Counted from the stretch's first letter, positions 1 through 6,330 are shown. The stretch is DNA of 11,364 nucleotides from Lachnospiraceae bacterium UBA4348 (GCA_002394165.1 DGTA01000116.1:1-11364), one strand, 5' to 3'. The notes: a model not told the origin generated them from the letters alone. Numbers and translations are program-made.

Positions 1-402
1 GAACTGGATGGAAAAGAAAGTGTCACGGTACCGGAGGAGAAGCTTCCCGCTGCCGGCGGTCCTTTCCATGAGTGCAGTGAATGCGGGCTGCAGTGCGGAG
101 GCGGAAGATCCTATTATCTGATCGACTGGCACGGGACCATGATGCCGTGCAGCCGGATGACGATGATCCGGGCTTATCCCTTGCAGGAAGGCTTTAAATC
201 CGCATGGAAAAAGATCAACGAGGCAGCGGAAAGCTGGCCCAGGGTGCCGGAATGCATTGAATGCCCGTATGAAAAAGTGTGTAATAACTGTGCCGGTAAT
301 ATGCAGAGTTTCATTGAAGCCGGGGCTCCCCCCACAGCTTTGTGCGAGGAGACGAAAGCGCTGGTCAGGAATGGAGCAAAGCGTATTCCACACTGTGAAT
401 AG
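1..402 (+). CDS. Radical SAM/SPASM domain peptide maturase, C-terminal part (5' end outside window)
   Basis: This is an open frame of 133 codons that enters from the left edge and stops at 402. Only the C-terminal SPASM region is visible. Its cysteines follow the SPASM pattern. C32 and C50 form C-x12-G-x4-C. C85, C88, C94 and C97 form C-x2-C-x5-C-x2-C, one residue shorter than the usual last gap. A final cysteine lies at C115. Extra cysteines at C25 and C28 precede the motif. SPASM cysteines bind auxiliary [4Fe-4S] clusters in enzymes that modify ribosomally made peptides or activate sulfatases. The radical SAM core with its CxxxCxxC motif would lie upstream, outside the window. A short peptide gene starts 25 nt after the stop, so peptide maturation is the likely role (inference). 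The family call is firm; the exact chemistry is unknown. Confidence 0.85.
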   Translation, partial: ELDGKESVTVPEEKLPAAGGPFHECSECGLQCGGGRSYYLIDWHGTMMPCSRMTMIRAYPLQEGFKSAWKKINEAAESWPRVPECIECPYEKVCNNCAGNMQSFIEAGAPPTALCEETKALVRNGAKRIPHCE

Positions 403-427
403 ATCCTGAAGAGAAGGGGGTGAATGA

Positions 428-613
428 ATGAAAAAGACCTATGAGACACCAAAGGCAAAAAAGCTGGAATTCAATTATTCAGATGTAGTGACTGCTTCTG
501 ATCCGGGTTCATCTGATTCCGGTTATTCCAGAGAGCGGTACTACACCTCTCCGCAGGCAGGTTCTCCGCCTCCCTGTGCTTATCAGTGGAGATATGTTTC
601 CAACTGTATCTGA
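428..613 (+). CDS. Putative RiPP precursor peptide (61 aa)
   Basis: This small gene follows the SPASM protein by 25 nt and has a strong ribosome binding site (AAGGGGGTG, about 414-422) before ATG 428. The N-terminal half (residues 1-24) is lysine-rich and charged. It has a Tyr-x-x-Pro followed by Lys-Leu-Glu-Phe-Asn-Tyr and ends in Val-Val-Thr-Ala-Ser, which looks like a leader. The C-terminal half (25-61) is Gly/Ser/Pro/Tyr-rich with Y33, Y38, Y39, a Pro triplet at 47-49, C50 and C60 nine residues apart, and Y52, W54, R55 and Y56 between them. This leader/core layout directly after a radical SAM/SPASM gene fits a radical-SAM-modified ribosomal peptide. There is no signal peptide and no known bacteriocin motif that I can name. 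A terminator follows at 628-668, so this is the last gene of its operon. The precursor role is inferred from context; it could also be a small protein of unknown function. Confidence 0.72.
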   Translation: MKKTYETPKAKKLEFNYSDVVTASDPGSSDSGYSRERYYTSPQAGSPPPCAYQWRYVSNCI

Positions 614-627
614 TATCTGGCAAGAAT

Positions 628-668
628 ACCCCGAAAGTCCTTTGCCGGGACTTTGGGGGTGTTTTTTT
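628..668 (+). terminator. Rho-independent terminator after the precursor gene
   Basis: The arms at 629-640 and 648-659 pair over 12 positions with a single G-G mismatch, and the A628/T660 pair extends the stem. A seven-base T run at 662-668 follows at once. It lies 14 nt after the peptide stop and separates the peptide operon from the MATE gene. Confidence 0.9.
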
Positions 669-715
669 ATCCGGGCGGCGTCTTTCAAAAAAGAAAACCT
701 GCTGCAGTGAAAATG

Positions 716-724
716 TGGTATAGT
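716..724 (+). promoter_or_regulatory. Extended -10 promoter for the MATE gene
   Basis: The sequence TG-G-TATAGT gives an extended -10 (TGn at 716-718, hexamer 719-724). No good -35 is seen 16-18 nt upstream, which is common for extended -10 promoters. It lies between the terminator and the MATE start, leaving an untranslated leader of about 35 nt. Assigned by pattern only. Confidence 0.5.
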
Positions 725-766
725 AGGGGACTGGGTCATTGAAGGACTCAGAAGGGACATGACAAT

Positions 767-2110
767 ATGAACAAAGATTTGACAACAGGGAAACCGGAAC
801 AGGTACTGTGGCAGTTCTGCCTGCCGCTGTTCGGAAGCATCATTTTTCAGCAGCTGTATAATATCGCGGACAGCCTGGTGGCGGGAAAATTCATCGGGGA
901 AAACGCCCTGGCGGCGGTGGGCAACAGCTATGAGATCACGCTGATCTTCATCGCGTTCGCCTTCGGATGCAATATCGGCTGCTCGGTCGTTGTCTCCATG
1001 TTTTTCGGAGCCAGAGATTACCGCAAGATGAAAACGGCGGTGTCAACGGCCATGATCGCCACCGGCACGGTCTGCCTGATCCTGATGCTGACCGGCCTTA
1101 TGTTCTGCACGCAGCTTCTGAAGCTGATCCATACGCCCGGGGAGGTATTTGCGGACTCGAAGCTGTATCTGGACATCTATATGTGGGGACTTCCCTTTGT
1201 GTTTTTCTACAATATTTCCACTGGCATTTTTTCTGCGATGGGCGATTCCAGGACGCCGTTCTTTTTCCTGGCGGCTTCTTCGTGCACGAACATCGCGATG
1301 GACATATGGTTTGTTACCGGCTTTCACATGGGCGTGGCCGGCGTAGCCTGGGCGACGTTCATCTGCCAGGGGGTAAGCTGCGTGCTGGCGGTCGCTTTCG
1401 TCCTGAGGCGTCTTAACGGCATCCGGGCAGAGGGCAGACAGAAGCTGTTTTCCGGGGAGATATTCCTCCGCTTTGCCAGGGTCGCGGTTCCCAGCATTCT
1501 CCAGCAGAGTTTTATTTCCATCGGGAACATTGTCATCCAGGGGGTGATCAACGGCTTTGGCCCCGGCGTCATGGCCGGTTACTCGGCGGCGATCAAGCTC
1601 AACAACCTGGTGATCACCTCTTTCACGACGCTCGGAAACGGGATCTCAAATTATACGGCTCAGAACCTGGGCGCCAAAAAACCTGCCCGTATCCGGGAGG
1701 GCTTTAAGGCTGGCCTGAAAATGGTATGGCTTTTGTCGCTGCCTCTTGCCGGGGCTTATTTCTTCTTCGGCCAAAACCTGCTCGGCCTGTTCATGAATAC
1801 CCCGTCTGCGGAGGCTGTTTCGTCCGGACGGATGCTGCTTCGCATCGTATCGCCGTTCTACTTCGTTGTCTCCGCCAAGCTGGTGGCGGACGGGATACTG
1901 CGCGGTGCAAGTCTCATGAACCGCTTCATGATCGCAACCTTCACGGATCTGATCATCCGTGTCGTGCTGGCCATCCTGCTTTCGAAGACATCGCTGGGTG
2001 CGACCGGCATCTGGTGCGCATGGCCCGTAGGCTGGACGATCGCCACAGTACTTTCGATCTCCTTTTACAGGCAGATGAGTCGCAGTGACTCACCAATCAT
2101 ACAGATATAA
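767..2110 (+). CDS. MATE family efflux transporter
   Basis: This 447-residue membrane protein has the length and layout of a MATE (multidrug and toxic compound extrusion) exporter: about 12 hydrophobic segments in two similar halves. The N-terminal stretch around residues 18-50 (PLFGSIIFQQLYNIADSLVA, then GENALAAVGN) is the characteristic MATE/DinF-type opening. The second half repeats it with a QQSFISIGN segment and a GxGVMAGYSAA-like stretch. MATE proteins use a Na+ or H+ gradient to export cationic drugs or metabolites across the inner membrane. The start is supported by GAAGGGA at 751-757. It has its own promoter and sits 98 nt after the preceding terminator, so it is transcribed separately from the peptide operon. 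It could export the modified peptide's product, but orphan MATE genes are common in clostridia, so this is speculative. Substrate unknown. Confidence 0.93.
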   Translation: MNKDLTTGKPEQVLWQFCLPLFGSIIFQQLYNIADSLVAGKFIGENALAAVGNSYEITLIFIAFAFGCNIGCSVVVSMFFGARDYRKMKTAVSTAMIATGTVCLILMLTGLMFCTQLLKLIHTPGEVFADSKLYLDIYMWGLPFVFFYNISTGIFSAMGDSRTPFFFLAASSCTNIAMDIWFVTGFHMGVAGVAWATFICQGVSCVLAVAFVLRRLNGIRAEGRQKLFSGEIFLRFARVAVPSILQQSFISIGNIVIQGVINGFGPGVMAGYSAAIKLNNLVITSFTTLGNGISNYTAQNLGAKKPARIREGFKAGLKMVWLLSLPLAGAYFFFGQNLLGLFMNTPSAEAVSSGRMLLRIVSPFYFVVSAKLVADGILRGASLMNRFMIATFTDLIIRVVLAILLSKTSLGATGIWCAWPVGWTIATVLSISFYRQMSRSDSPIIQI

Positions 2111-2132
2111 GTAAGAAAACATTTCCTTTTTT

Positions 2133-2149
2133 CGAAAACGGTTTATAAT
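2133..2149 (+). promoter_or_regulatory. Promoter -10 with overlapping LacI/cre-like operator upstream of gntP-type gene
   Basis: A perfect TATAAT lies at 2144-2149; a -35 is not convincing. Directly overlapping its 5' edge is a palindrome around AAACGGTTT (2136-2144), containing the AAnCGnTT core (2136-2143) typical of LacI-family operators. It matches the cre consensus TGWAANCGNTNWCA only partly, with the outer bases differing. Binding here would block RNA polymerase. The regulator could be CcpA or the LacI protein encoded at 5284-6312. Confidence 0.45.
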
Positions 2150-2152
2150 TAT

Positions 2153-2168
2153 CAGTGTATGGACACTG
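2153..2168 (+). repeat. Inverted repeat in the gntP leader (CAGTGT-ATGG-ACACTG)
   Basis: A perfect 6-bp inverted repeat with a 4-nt loop sits at the expected transcription start, just after TATAAT. There is no T-tract, so it is not a terminator. It could be an operator for a second regulator or a 5'-end mRNA stem. Function inferred only from position. Confidence 0.4.
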
Positions 2169-2216
2169 TTGATCTTGTTTGTCTGTGCAGGCCGGAAGAA
2201 TGCTCGTGAGGCAGCA

Positions 2217-2230
2217 CCGGACCTGTCCGG
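2217..2230 (+). repeat. Perfect 14-bp palindrome before the gntP ribosome binding site
   Basis: CCGGAC-CT-GTCCGG is a perfect inverted repeat ending 4 nt before the A/G-rich ribosome binding site at 2235-2242. As RNA it would give a 5-bp stem with a 4-nt loop next to the Shine-Dalgarno; as DNA it could be an operator. There is no direct evidence for either. Confidence 0.4.
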
Positions 2231-2245
2231 AGAGAGGGGGAGAAT

Positions 2246-3637
2246 ATGACTGGTTTTCCGCTTATCATTGCATTTGTGCTGGCGGTCATCCTGATGATCG
2301 TGGCCATCTCGAAACTGAAGATCCATCCTTTTATCTCGATCATGGGAATATCCCTGATCCTTGGCCTTGTGGCGGGGATCCCGATCGTTGACAGGACGCT
2401 GGAGGACGGGACGAAGATATCCGGCCTGGCATCTGTTATCGGTTCCGGGTTTTCCGGGACATTCTCGAGTATCGGTATCGTGATCATCCTCGGCGCCCTG
2501 ATCGGCTCCGTTCTGGAAGTGACCGGCGCAGCGCTCAAGCTGGCCGACATGGTCATTCATCTGGTCGGAAAGAACCATCCCGTACTGGCGCTGGAGCTGA
2601 TGGGCTGGGTCGTTTCCATCCCCGTTTTCTGTGACTCCGGCTTTGTTATCCTGAACCCGATCAGGAAAGCTCTTGTCAGCCGTACCGGCGAATCGTCGGT
2701 AGCTATGTCGGTCGGCCTGGGCACCGGTCTGTATCTGTCTCACGTTTTTATTCCGCCCACACCCGGCCCGATCGCAGCGGCCAATACGCTCGGCGTGGGC
2801 AATAACCTGCTGATGGTCATGGGACTTGGCGCTGTCTGCTCCATCTTCCCGCTGATCGCCGGCTATTTCTATGCGAACTTTATCGGCAAAAGGGTCAGGG
2901 CAGCAGATGAGGCGGATGCCGGTGAAGTCACCAAGACTTATGAAGAGCTGGTCGCTGAATACGGAAAGCTTCCCGGCGGCTGGGACTCCATGGCTCCGAT
3001 CATTGTCCCCATCGTCCTGATGGCCCTTTCCTCCATTGCCTCCATGGCAGGCATGAGCGGCGTTTTGAAGGATATCCTTACCTTCCTGGGCACGCCGATC
3101 ATCGCTCTGGCTGTCGGTACGGTATTCGCCGTGATCCAGCTGAAGAATGCCGGCAAAATGGGAGAATTCTACAATCTTACCAATGAGACCTTAAAGACCG
3201 TCGGCCCGATCCTTTTCGTGACAGCGGCGGGCGGCGTTCTGGGCAAGGTCATTTCAAGCTCCGACATGGTCAACTACATCACCCAGCATGCGACGGTGCT
3301 TCAGGCGATGGGTATTTTCTTCCCGTTTGTTCTTTCTGCGATCCTGAAATCCGCGCAGGGTTCTTCCACGGTCGCCCTGACGACCACAGCAGGTATCGTG
3401 GCGCCGCTGCTGCCCCTGCTCGGACTTGAGAGCCCGATCCGCACCTGCCTGGCCTGCATGGCGATCGGCGCCGGTGCGATGACCGTGTCCCACGCCAATG
3501 ACTCTTTCTTCTGGGTCGTCACAAACTTCGGCGCCATGACACCGGAGCAGGGCTATAAGACCCAGACCGTCAACACGCTGATCCTTGGTGTTTCAGCGAT
3601 GATCGAGATCTTTATTCTCTCACTGATCCTTCACTGA
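2246..3637 (+). CDS. GntP family gluconate/sugar-acid:H+ symporter permease
   Basis: This 463-residue integral membrane protein has the length and signatures of the GntP family (gluconate permease type). A conserved loop at about 124-138 contains C129-D-S-G-F133 followed by the NPIRKAL-like stretch. A PPTPGP segment lies near residue 170, and KSAQGSSTVA at 368-377 is the C-terminal hallmark. GntP proteins import gluconate, ketogluconates, glycerate, lactate-like acids or fructuronate with protons through the cytoplasmic membrane. The ATG at 2246 is fixed by AGGGGGAG at 2235-2242. The 135-nt leader carries a -10, a LacI-type half-palindrome and two inverted repeats, suggesting regulated transcription. 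An aldo/keto reductase starts 53 nt downstream without an obvious terminator between them, so the two may be co-transcribed. The substrate cannot be assigned, and no gluconate kinase or edd/eda genes are visible. Confidence 0.92.
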   Translation: MTGFPLIIAFVLAVILMIVAISKLKIHPFISIMGISLILGLVAGIPIVDRTLEDGTKISGLASVIGSGFSGTFSSIGIVIILGALIGSVLEVTGAALKLADMVIHLVGKNHPVLALELMGWVVSIPVFCDSGFVILNPIRKALVSRTGESSVAMSVGLGTGLYLSHVFIPPTPGPIAAANTLGVGNNLLMVMGLGAVCSIFPLIAGYFYANFIGKRVRAADEADAGEVTKTYEELVAEYGKLPGGWDSMAPIIVPIVLMALSSIASMAGMSGVLKDILTFLGTPIIALAVGTVFAVIQLKNAGKMGEFYNLTNETLKTVGPILFVTAAGGVLGKVISSSDMVNYITQHATVLQAMGIFFPFVLSAILKSAQGSSTVALTTTAGIVAPLLPLLGLESPIRTCLACMAIGAGAMTVSHANDSFFWVVTNFGAMTPEQGYKTQTVNTLILGVSAMIEIFILSLILH

Positions 3638-3644
3638 GAGTAAA

Positions 3645-3660
3645 TGAGTCACCCGACTCA
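3645..3660 (+). repeat. Inverted repeat TGAGTC-ACCC-GACTCA between gntP-type gene and aldo/keto reductase
   Basis: A perfect 6-bp inverted repeat with a 4-nt spacer begins 7 nt after the permease stop. No T-run follows, so strong intrinsic termination is unlikely. The same arms occur at 2076-2092, just before the permease gene. Confidence 0.4.
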
Positions 3661-3690
3661 CCCTGCTTCACACAAATGGAGGTACACGCT

Positions 3691-4887
3691 ATGATGACCA
3701 GTGAATTTCACGGACTGACACTTTCCAGGCTCGGCTTCGGGACCATGCGCCTGCCGCTGCTGGATACGGATCCGGCTCATATTGATGTCGGCCAGACTGA
3801 CCGCATGGTGGATTACTGCATGGCTCACGGCATCAATTATTTTGACACTGCCTATCCCTATCACGGAGGAATGTCCGAGACCGTCATCGGAAAATCTCTT
3901 TCCAGGTACCCAAGGGAAAGTTTTTATCTGGCGGACAAATATCCGGGACACCAGATCAGTGATTCCTACGATCCGGCGGAGATCTTCGAGGAGCAGCTGG
4001 AAAAATGCGGCGTGGACTATTTTGATTTCTATCTGCTTCATAATGTCTACGAACATTCATTGCCGACCTACCTGGATGAGCGGTGGAAGATCCTGGATTA
4101 TTTCCGTGAGCAGAAGGCGAAGGGAAGGATCCGCTATCTGGGATTCTCCACCCATGCGCAGGCGGATACGCTTGAAAAGATCCTGGATCATTTCGGGGCT
4201 GACATGGATTTTTGCCAGATCCAGCTCAACTACCTGGACTGGACGCTTCAGGAGGGGATGGAGAAATATGAGCTTCTGACTGCCCGAGGCATTCCGGTGT
4301 GGGTTATGGAGCCGATTCGCGGCGGCAAACTGGCGGCGCTTCCGGAGGCGGATCACAAAAAGCTGCTTTCCTTCCGGCCCGATGAGTCGGATGCGGCCTG
4401 GGCCCTGCGTTTCCTCCAGGGACTTCCGAATGTAAAAGTGGTTTTGAGCGGAATGTCCAGCATGCAGCAGATGATCGAAAATGTAGAGACGTTTGAGAAA
4501 GAAAGGCCGCTCAGCGAAGAGGAGAAGAGCACACTGCTGGAGGTGGCCGAGGGCATGAAGAATTCCATTCCCTGCACTGCCTGCCGGTACTGCTGTGACG
4601 GATGTCCCATGCGGCTGGATATTCCGATGCTGATCGCGACCATGAACGAGATCCGCGTGGCGCCGAACATGAATGCGGGAATGCGCATAGAGGGACTTCC
4701 GGATGATAAGAAGCCCACCGCCTGCATCGGATGCGGCAGGTGCACGATGGTCTGCCCGCAGAACATAGACATTCCCGGAGTTATGGACGAATTGACCGAG
4801 GCGCTGAAGAAAATCCCAAGCTGGAGGGAACTGTCCCTGAAACGCGCCGAGGAGGCACGGCTGAATCGGGAGAAAAAAGCGAAGTGA
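3691..4887 (+). CDS. Aldo/keto reductase with C-terminal two-[4Fe-4S] ferredoxin domain
   Basis: Residues 1 to about 280 form an aldo/keto reductase barrel with the catalytic tetrad D52, Y57, K83 and H117. The C-terminal part adds two ferredoxin motifs: C295, C298, C301 and C305 (with an extra C302), and C345, C348, C351 and C355. Both follow C-x2-C-x2-C-x3-C-P, each able to bind one [4Fe-4S] cluster. This fused layout is typical of anaerobe 'predicted oxidoreductases' (COG1453-like) of unknown substrate. It suggests electron exchange between an NAD(P)-linked carbonyl/alcohol reaction and ferredoxin. I chose ATG 3691 (398 aa) because GGAGG at 3678-3682 lies 8 nt upstream. The in-frame ATG at 3676 overlaps that ribosome binding site and is less likely. 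It lies 53 nt after the GntP-type permease and may act on what that protein imports (inference). Confidence 0.9.
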   Translation: MMTSEFHGLTLSRLGFGTMRLPLLDTDPAHIDVGQTDRMVDYCMAHGINYFDTAYPYHGGMSETVIGKSLSRYPRESFYLADKYPGHQISDSYDPAEIFEEQLEKCGVDYFDFYLLHNVYEHSLPTYLDERWKILDYFREQKAKGRIRYLGFSTHAQADTLEKILDHFGADMDFCQIQLNYLDWTLQEGMEKYELLTARGIPVWVMEPIRGGKLAALPEADHKKLLSFRPDESDAAWALRFLQGLPNVKVVLSGMSSMQQMIENVETFEKERPLSEEEKSTLLEVAEGMKNSIPCTACRYCCDGCPMRLDIPMLIATMNEIRVAPNMNAGMRIEGLPDDKKPTACIGCGRCTMVCPQNIDIPGVMDELTEALKKIPSWRELSLKRAEEARLNREKKAK

Positions 4888-4911
4888 GCTTGGAATTACC
4901 ACGATTTAATT

Positions 4912-4956
4912 AAAAAAATAAGTGACCGTTTCACCCGACGGGTGGAGCGGTCACTT
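4912..4956 (-). terminator. Long hairpin with T-tract on the - strand; may terminate both directions
   Basis: The arms at 4920-4936 and 4940-4956 pair over all 17 positions (two G-T wobbles) around a 3-nt loop GAC. On the - strand the hairpin is followed by an uninterrupted T-run (A-run at 4912-4918 on the + strand), the classic terminator order. On the + strand it is followed only by TTTGCGTT, so it is a weaker terminator for the aldo/keto reductase ending at 4887. Its polarity matches the - strand gene remnant at 4981-5052. Confidence 0.75.
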
Positions 4957-4980
4957 TGCGTTCTGCCGTTTATTAAATGA

Positions 4981-5187
4981 TCACGCAGGCCTTACGGCGA
5001 TCAGATTGCCGTCTGCATCATAGATCGTAACTGACTGTGCGTTCTGGGTATGTCACGATACGGATGGCACGTTTTTGTACCGTTATTTTCAATATGCACT
5101 AACTTATACGGGCGAAAATGACGGCATCCACAGGAAAGCCGCAGTTGATGACGATTTCCGGTCCTTTTGCTTTTTTGACGAAACAAT
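4981..5187 (-). pseudogene. Probable decayed 3' end of a - strand gene
   Basis: On the - strand, 23 codons from 5052 down to a TGA at 4981-4983 read as a natural-looking protein tail ending in TIYDADGNLIAVRPA. They are followed 25 nt later by the - strand terminator. The frame is closed upstream by TGA at 5053-5055. Other - strand frames further up are also protein-like: about 5090-5130 gives HIENNGTKTCHPYRD, and about 5110-5180 gives VKKAKGPEIVINCGFPVDAV. This suggests one gene broken by several frameshifts. The promoter and operator of the LacI gene now overlap its upstream part. I do not recognise the protein. The C-terminal piece with its terminator is the better supported part; the upstream join is inference. 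Confidence 0.45.
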
Positions 5188-5189
5188 GA

Positions 5190-5218
5190 TTGACAAACCT
5201 CTGCCCCGGGTGGATAAT
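5190..5218 (+). promoter_or_regulatory. Near-consensus sigma-A promoter for the LacI operon
   Basis: A perfect -35 TTGACA (5190-5195) is separated by 17 nt from GATAAT (5213-5218), one base off the consensus -10. Transcription would start near 5225, leaving a leader of about 60 nt before the TTG start at 5284. Confidence 0.8.
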
Positions 5219-5229
5219 GTGTACAGAGC

Positions 5230-5239
5230 GAAACGTTTC
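5230..5239 (+). promoter_or_regulatory. LacI-family operator (GAAACGTTTC) overlapping the operon start
   Basis: A perfect 10-bp palindrome centred on CG, the form used by LacI/GalR-family proteins, lies about 12 nt after the -10 box, at roughly +5 to +14. A bound repressor would block initiation or early elongation. The adjacent gene encodes a LacI-family protein, so autoregulation of the whole operon is the simple reading (inference). The flanking bases do not match the cre consensus well, so a specific regulator is favoured over CcpA. Confidence 0.7.
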
Positions 5240-5283
5240 ACCATGAGGGCGGTTCGTGAAATTCATAGAAGGGAAGGATCATT

Positions 5284-6312
5284 TTGGCAGCTACGATCAA
5301 AGACATCAAAGACTTGACAGGCCTTTCCCTGGCTACGATCTCCAAGTATCTGAACGGCGGCAACCTGCTTCCGGAGAATAAAGAGAAAATTGAACAGGCG
5401 ATCGCTGAGCTGCATTACGAAGTTAATGAGATGGCAAGAGGACTCGTCACCAGCAAGAGCAAGGTGATCGGGGTAGTTGTGTTTGACATCGCCAATGTAT
5501 TTACATGTACGCTCCTTAAATACCTCGGAGAACGCTTCCGGGAGGCAGGCTATGCGGCGATGATCTGCGACTCGCAGAATGATGCACAGCTGGAAGCTGA
5601 AAATGTCCGCTTCCTGGTAAGCAAGAAAGTTGACGGCATGATCATTATACCGGTGGAGCAGACAGCCGGTTTTCTGGAGCCTGCTTTAAGGGCAGATATC
5701 CCGATCGTCCTGATGGACCGCTCACTGGAAGGTTCCGGAATACCCTGTGTAAAAGTCAATAACCGGATGGCTTCTTACCAGGCAATGGAGATGCTTTATA
5801 ACTATGGCCATCGCAGAATCGCCGTCATCGGTTCCGACCGGGAACTTACTGGCCGGGAGAGGCTGAATGGATGTCTTCAGCTGCTCAAGGATAAGAAGAC
5901 CGACATCCCGGCGTCATATCTGAAAATCGGACGCCACAGCATTGAACACGGTTATAACAGCATGCAGGAACTGCTGGAACTTAAGGAACTGCCGACAGCT
6001 GTGTTTCTCGGAAACTTTGAGATCATTCTCGGCGCCGTCATGGCTCTTAATGAGTCGCCGCTCCAGTGCCCGTCGGACATTTCGCTGATCGGCTTTGATG
6101 ACCTGATCATCTCAAACCTGTCGAATCCGAGACTGACGCTTGTGGTGCAGCCTCTGCGCGATCTTGCAGACAATGCGGCCGGACTGCTTTTAGAGCGTCT
6201 GCAGAATAATAAAAATACATCCGTTGAAATTGATCCTGATAATCAGAAACAAGGAGACCTGATTTTGCCGGCGCTGATCGTGGAAGGCAGTTCGATCGCG
6301 CGGCGGGTCTGA
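5284..6312 (+). CDS. LacI family transcriptional regulator
   Basis: This 342-residue protein has a LacI-type helix-turn-helix at residues about 4-28 (TIKDIKDLTGLSLATISKYL), a hinge at about 50-60, and a periplasmic-binding-protein-like sensor domain to the end. The sensor contains the usual IGFDDL stretch and the closing PLRDLADNAAGLLLERL segment. These proteins bind operator DNA as dimers and release it when a sugar or derivative binds the sensor domain. The start is TTG at 5284, set 5 nt after GGAAGGA (5272-5278), and it gives the standard family N-terminus. It is the first gene of the operon: the aldo/keto reductase begins 18 nt after its stop. A strong promoter and a matching palindromic operator lie just upstream, so it probably controls itself and the downstream transport and redox genes. 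The effector is unknown. Confidence 0.95.
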   Translation: MAATIKDIKDLTGLSLATISKYLNGGNLLPENKEKIEQAIAELHYEVNEMARGLVTSKSKVIGVVVFDIANVFTCTLLKYLGERFREAGYAAMICDSQNDAQLEAENVRFLVSKKVDGMIIIPVEQTAGFLEPALRADIPIVLMDRSLEGSGIPCVKVNNRMASYQAMEMLYNYGHRRIAVIGSDRELTGRERLNGCLQLLKDKKTDIPASYLKIGRHSIEHGYNSMQELLELKELPTAVFLGNFEIILGAVMALNESPLQCPSDISLIGFDDLIISNLSNPRLTLVVQPLRDLADNAAGLLLERLQNNKNTSVEIDPDNQKQGDLILPALIVEGSSIARRV

Positions 6313-6330
6313 CAAGAGGGAGGAAGCAAA

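Noticed and set aside
471..785. - strand frames over the precursor peptide and its terminator
   Set aside because: They cross a clear + strand terminator and the MATE promoter, and have no ribosome binding site or recognisable product.
2090..2743. A 217-codon open frame on the - strand
   Set aside because: It overlaps the GntP-type gene and its leader and reads as low-information Asp/His/Arg/Gln-rich sequence typical of antisense shadows.
3645..3660. Terminator between the GntP-type gene and the aldo/keto reductase
   Set aside because: The stem is only 6 bp and is followed by CCCTGC instead of a T-run, so it is recorded as an inverted repeat only.
4057..4902. A 281-codon open frame on the - strand
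   Set aside because: It is antisense to the aldo/keto reductase, whose tetrad and ferredoxin motifs are intact; the antisense product shows no recognisable motif and no ribosome binding site.
4927..5243. Shared CGTTTCACC at 4927-4935 and 5234-5242 as a second operator copy
   Set aside because: The first copy is part of the 17-bp terminator stem and lacks the palindromic partner AAACG half, so a shared 9-mer is probably chance.
5075..5317. An 80-codon + strand frame before the LacI gene
   Set aside because: It spans the promoter and operator and overlaps the LacI start out of frame. It has no ribosome binding site and no protein-like pattern.
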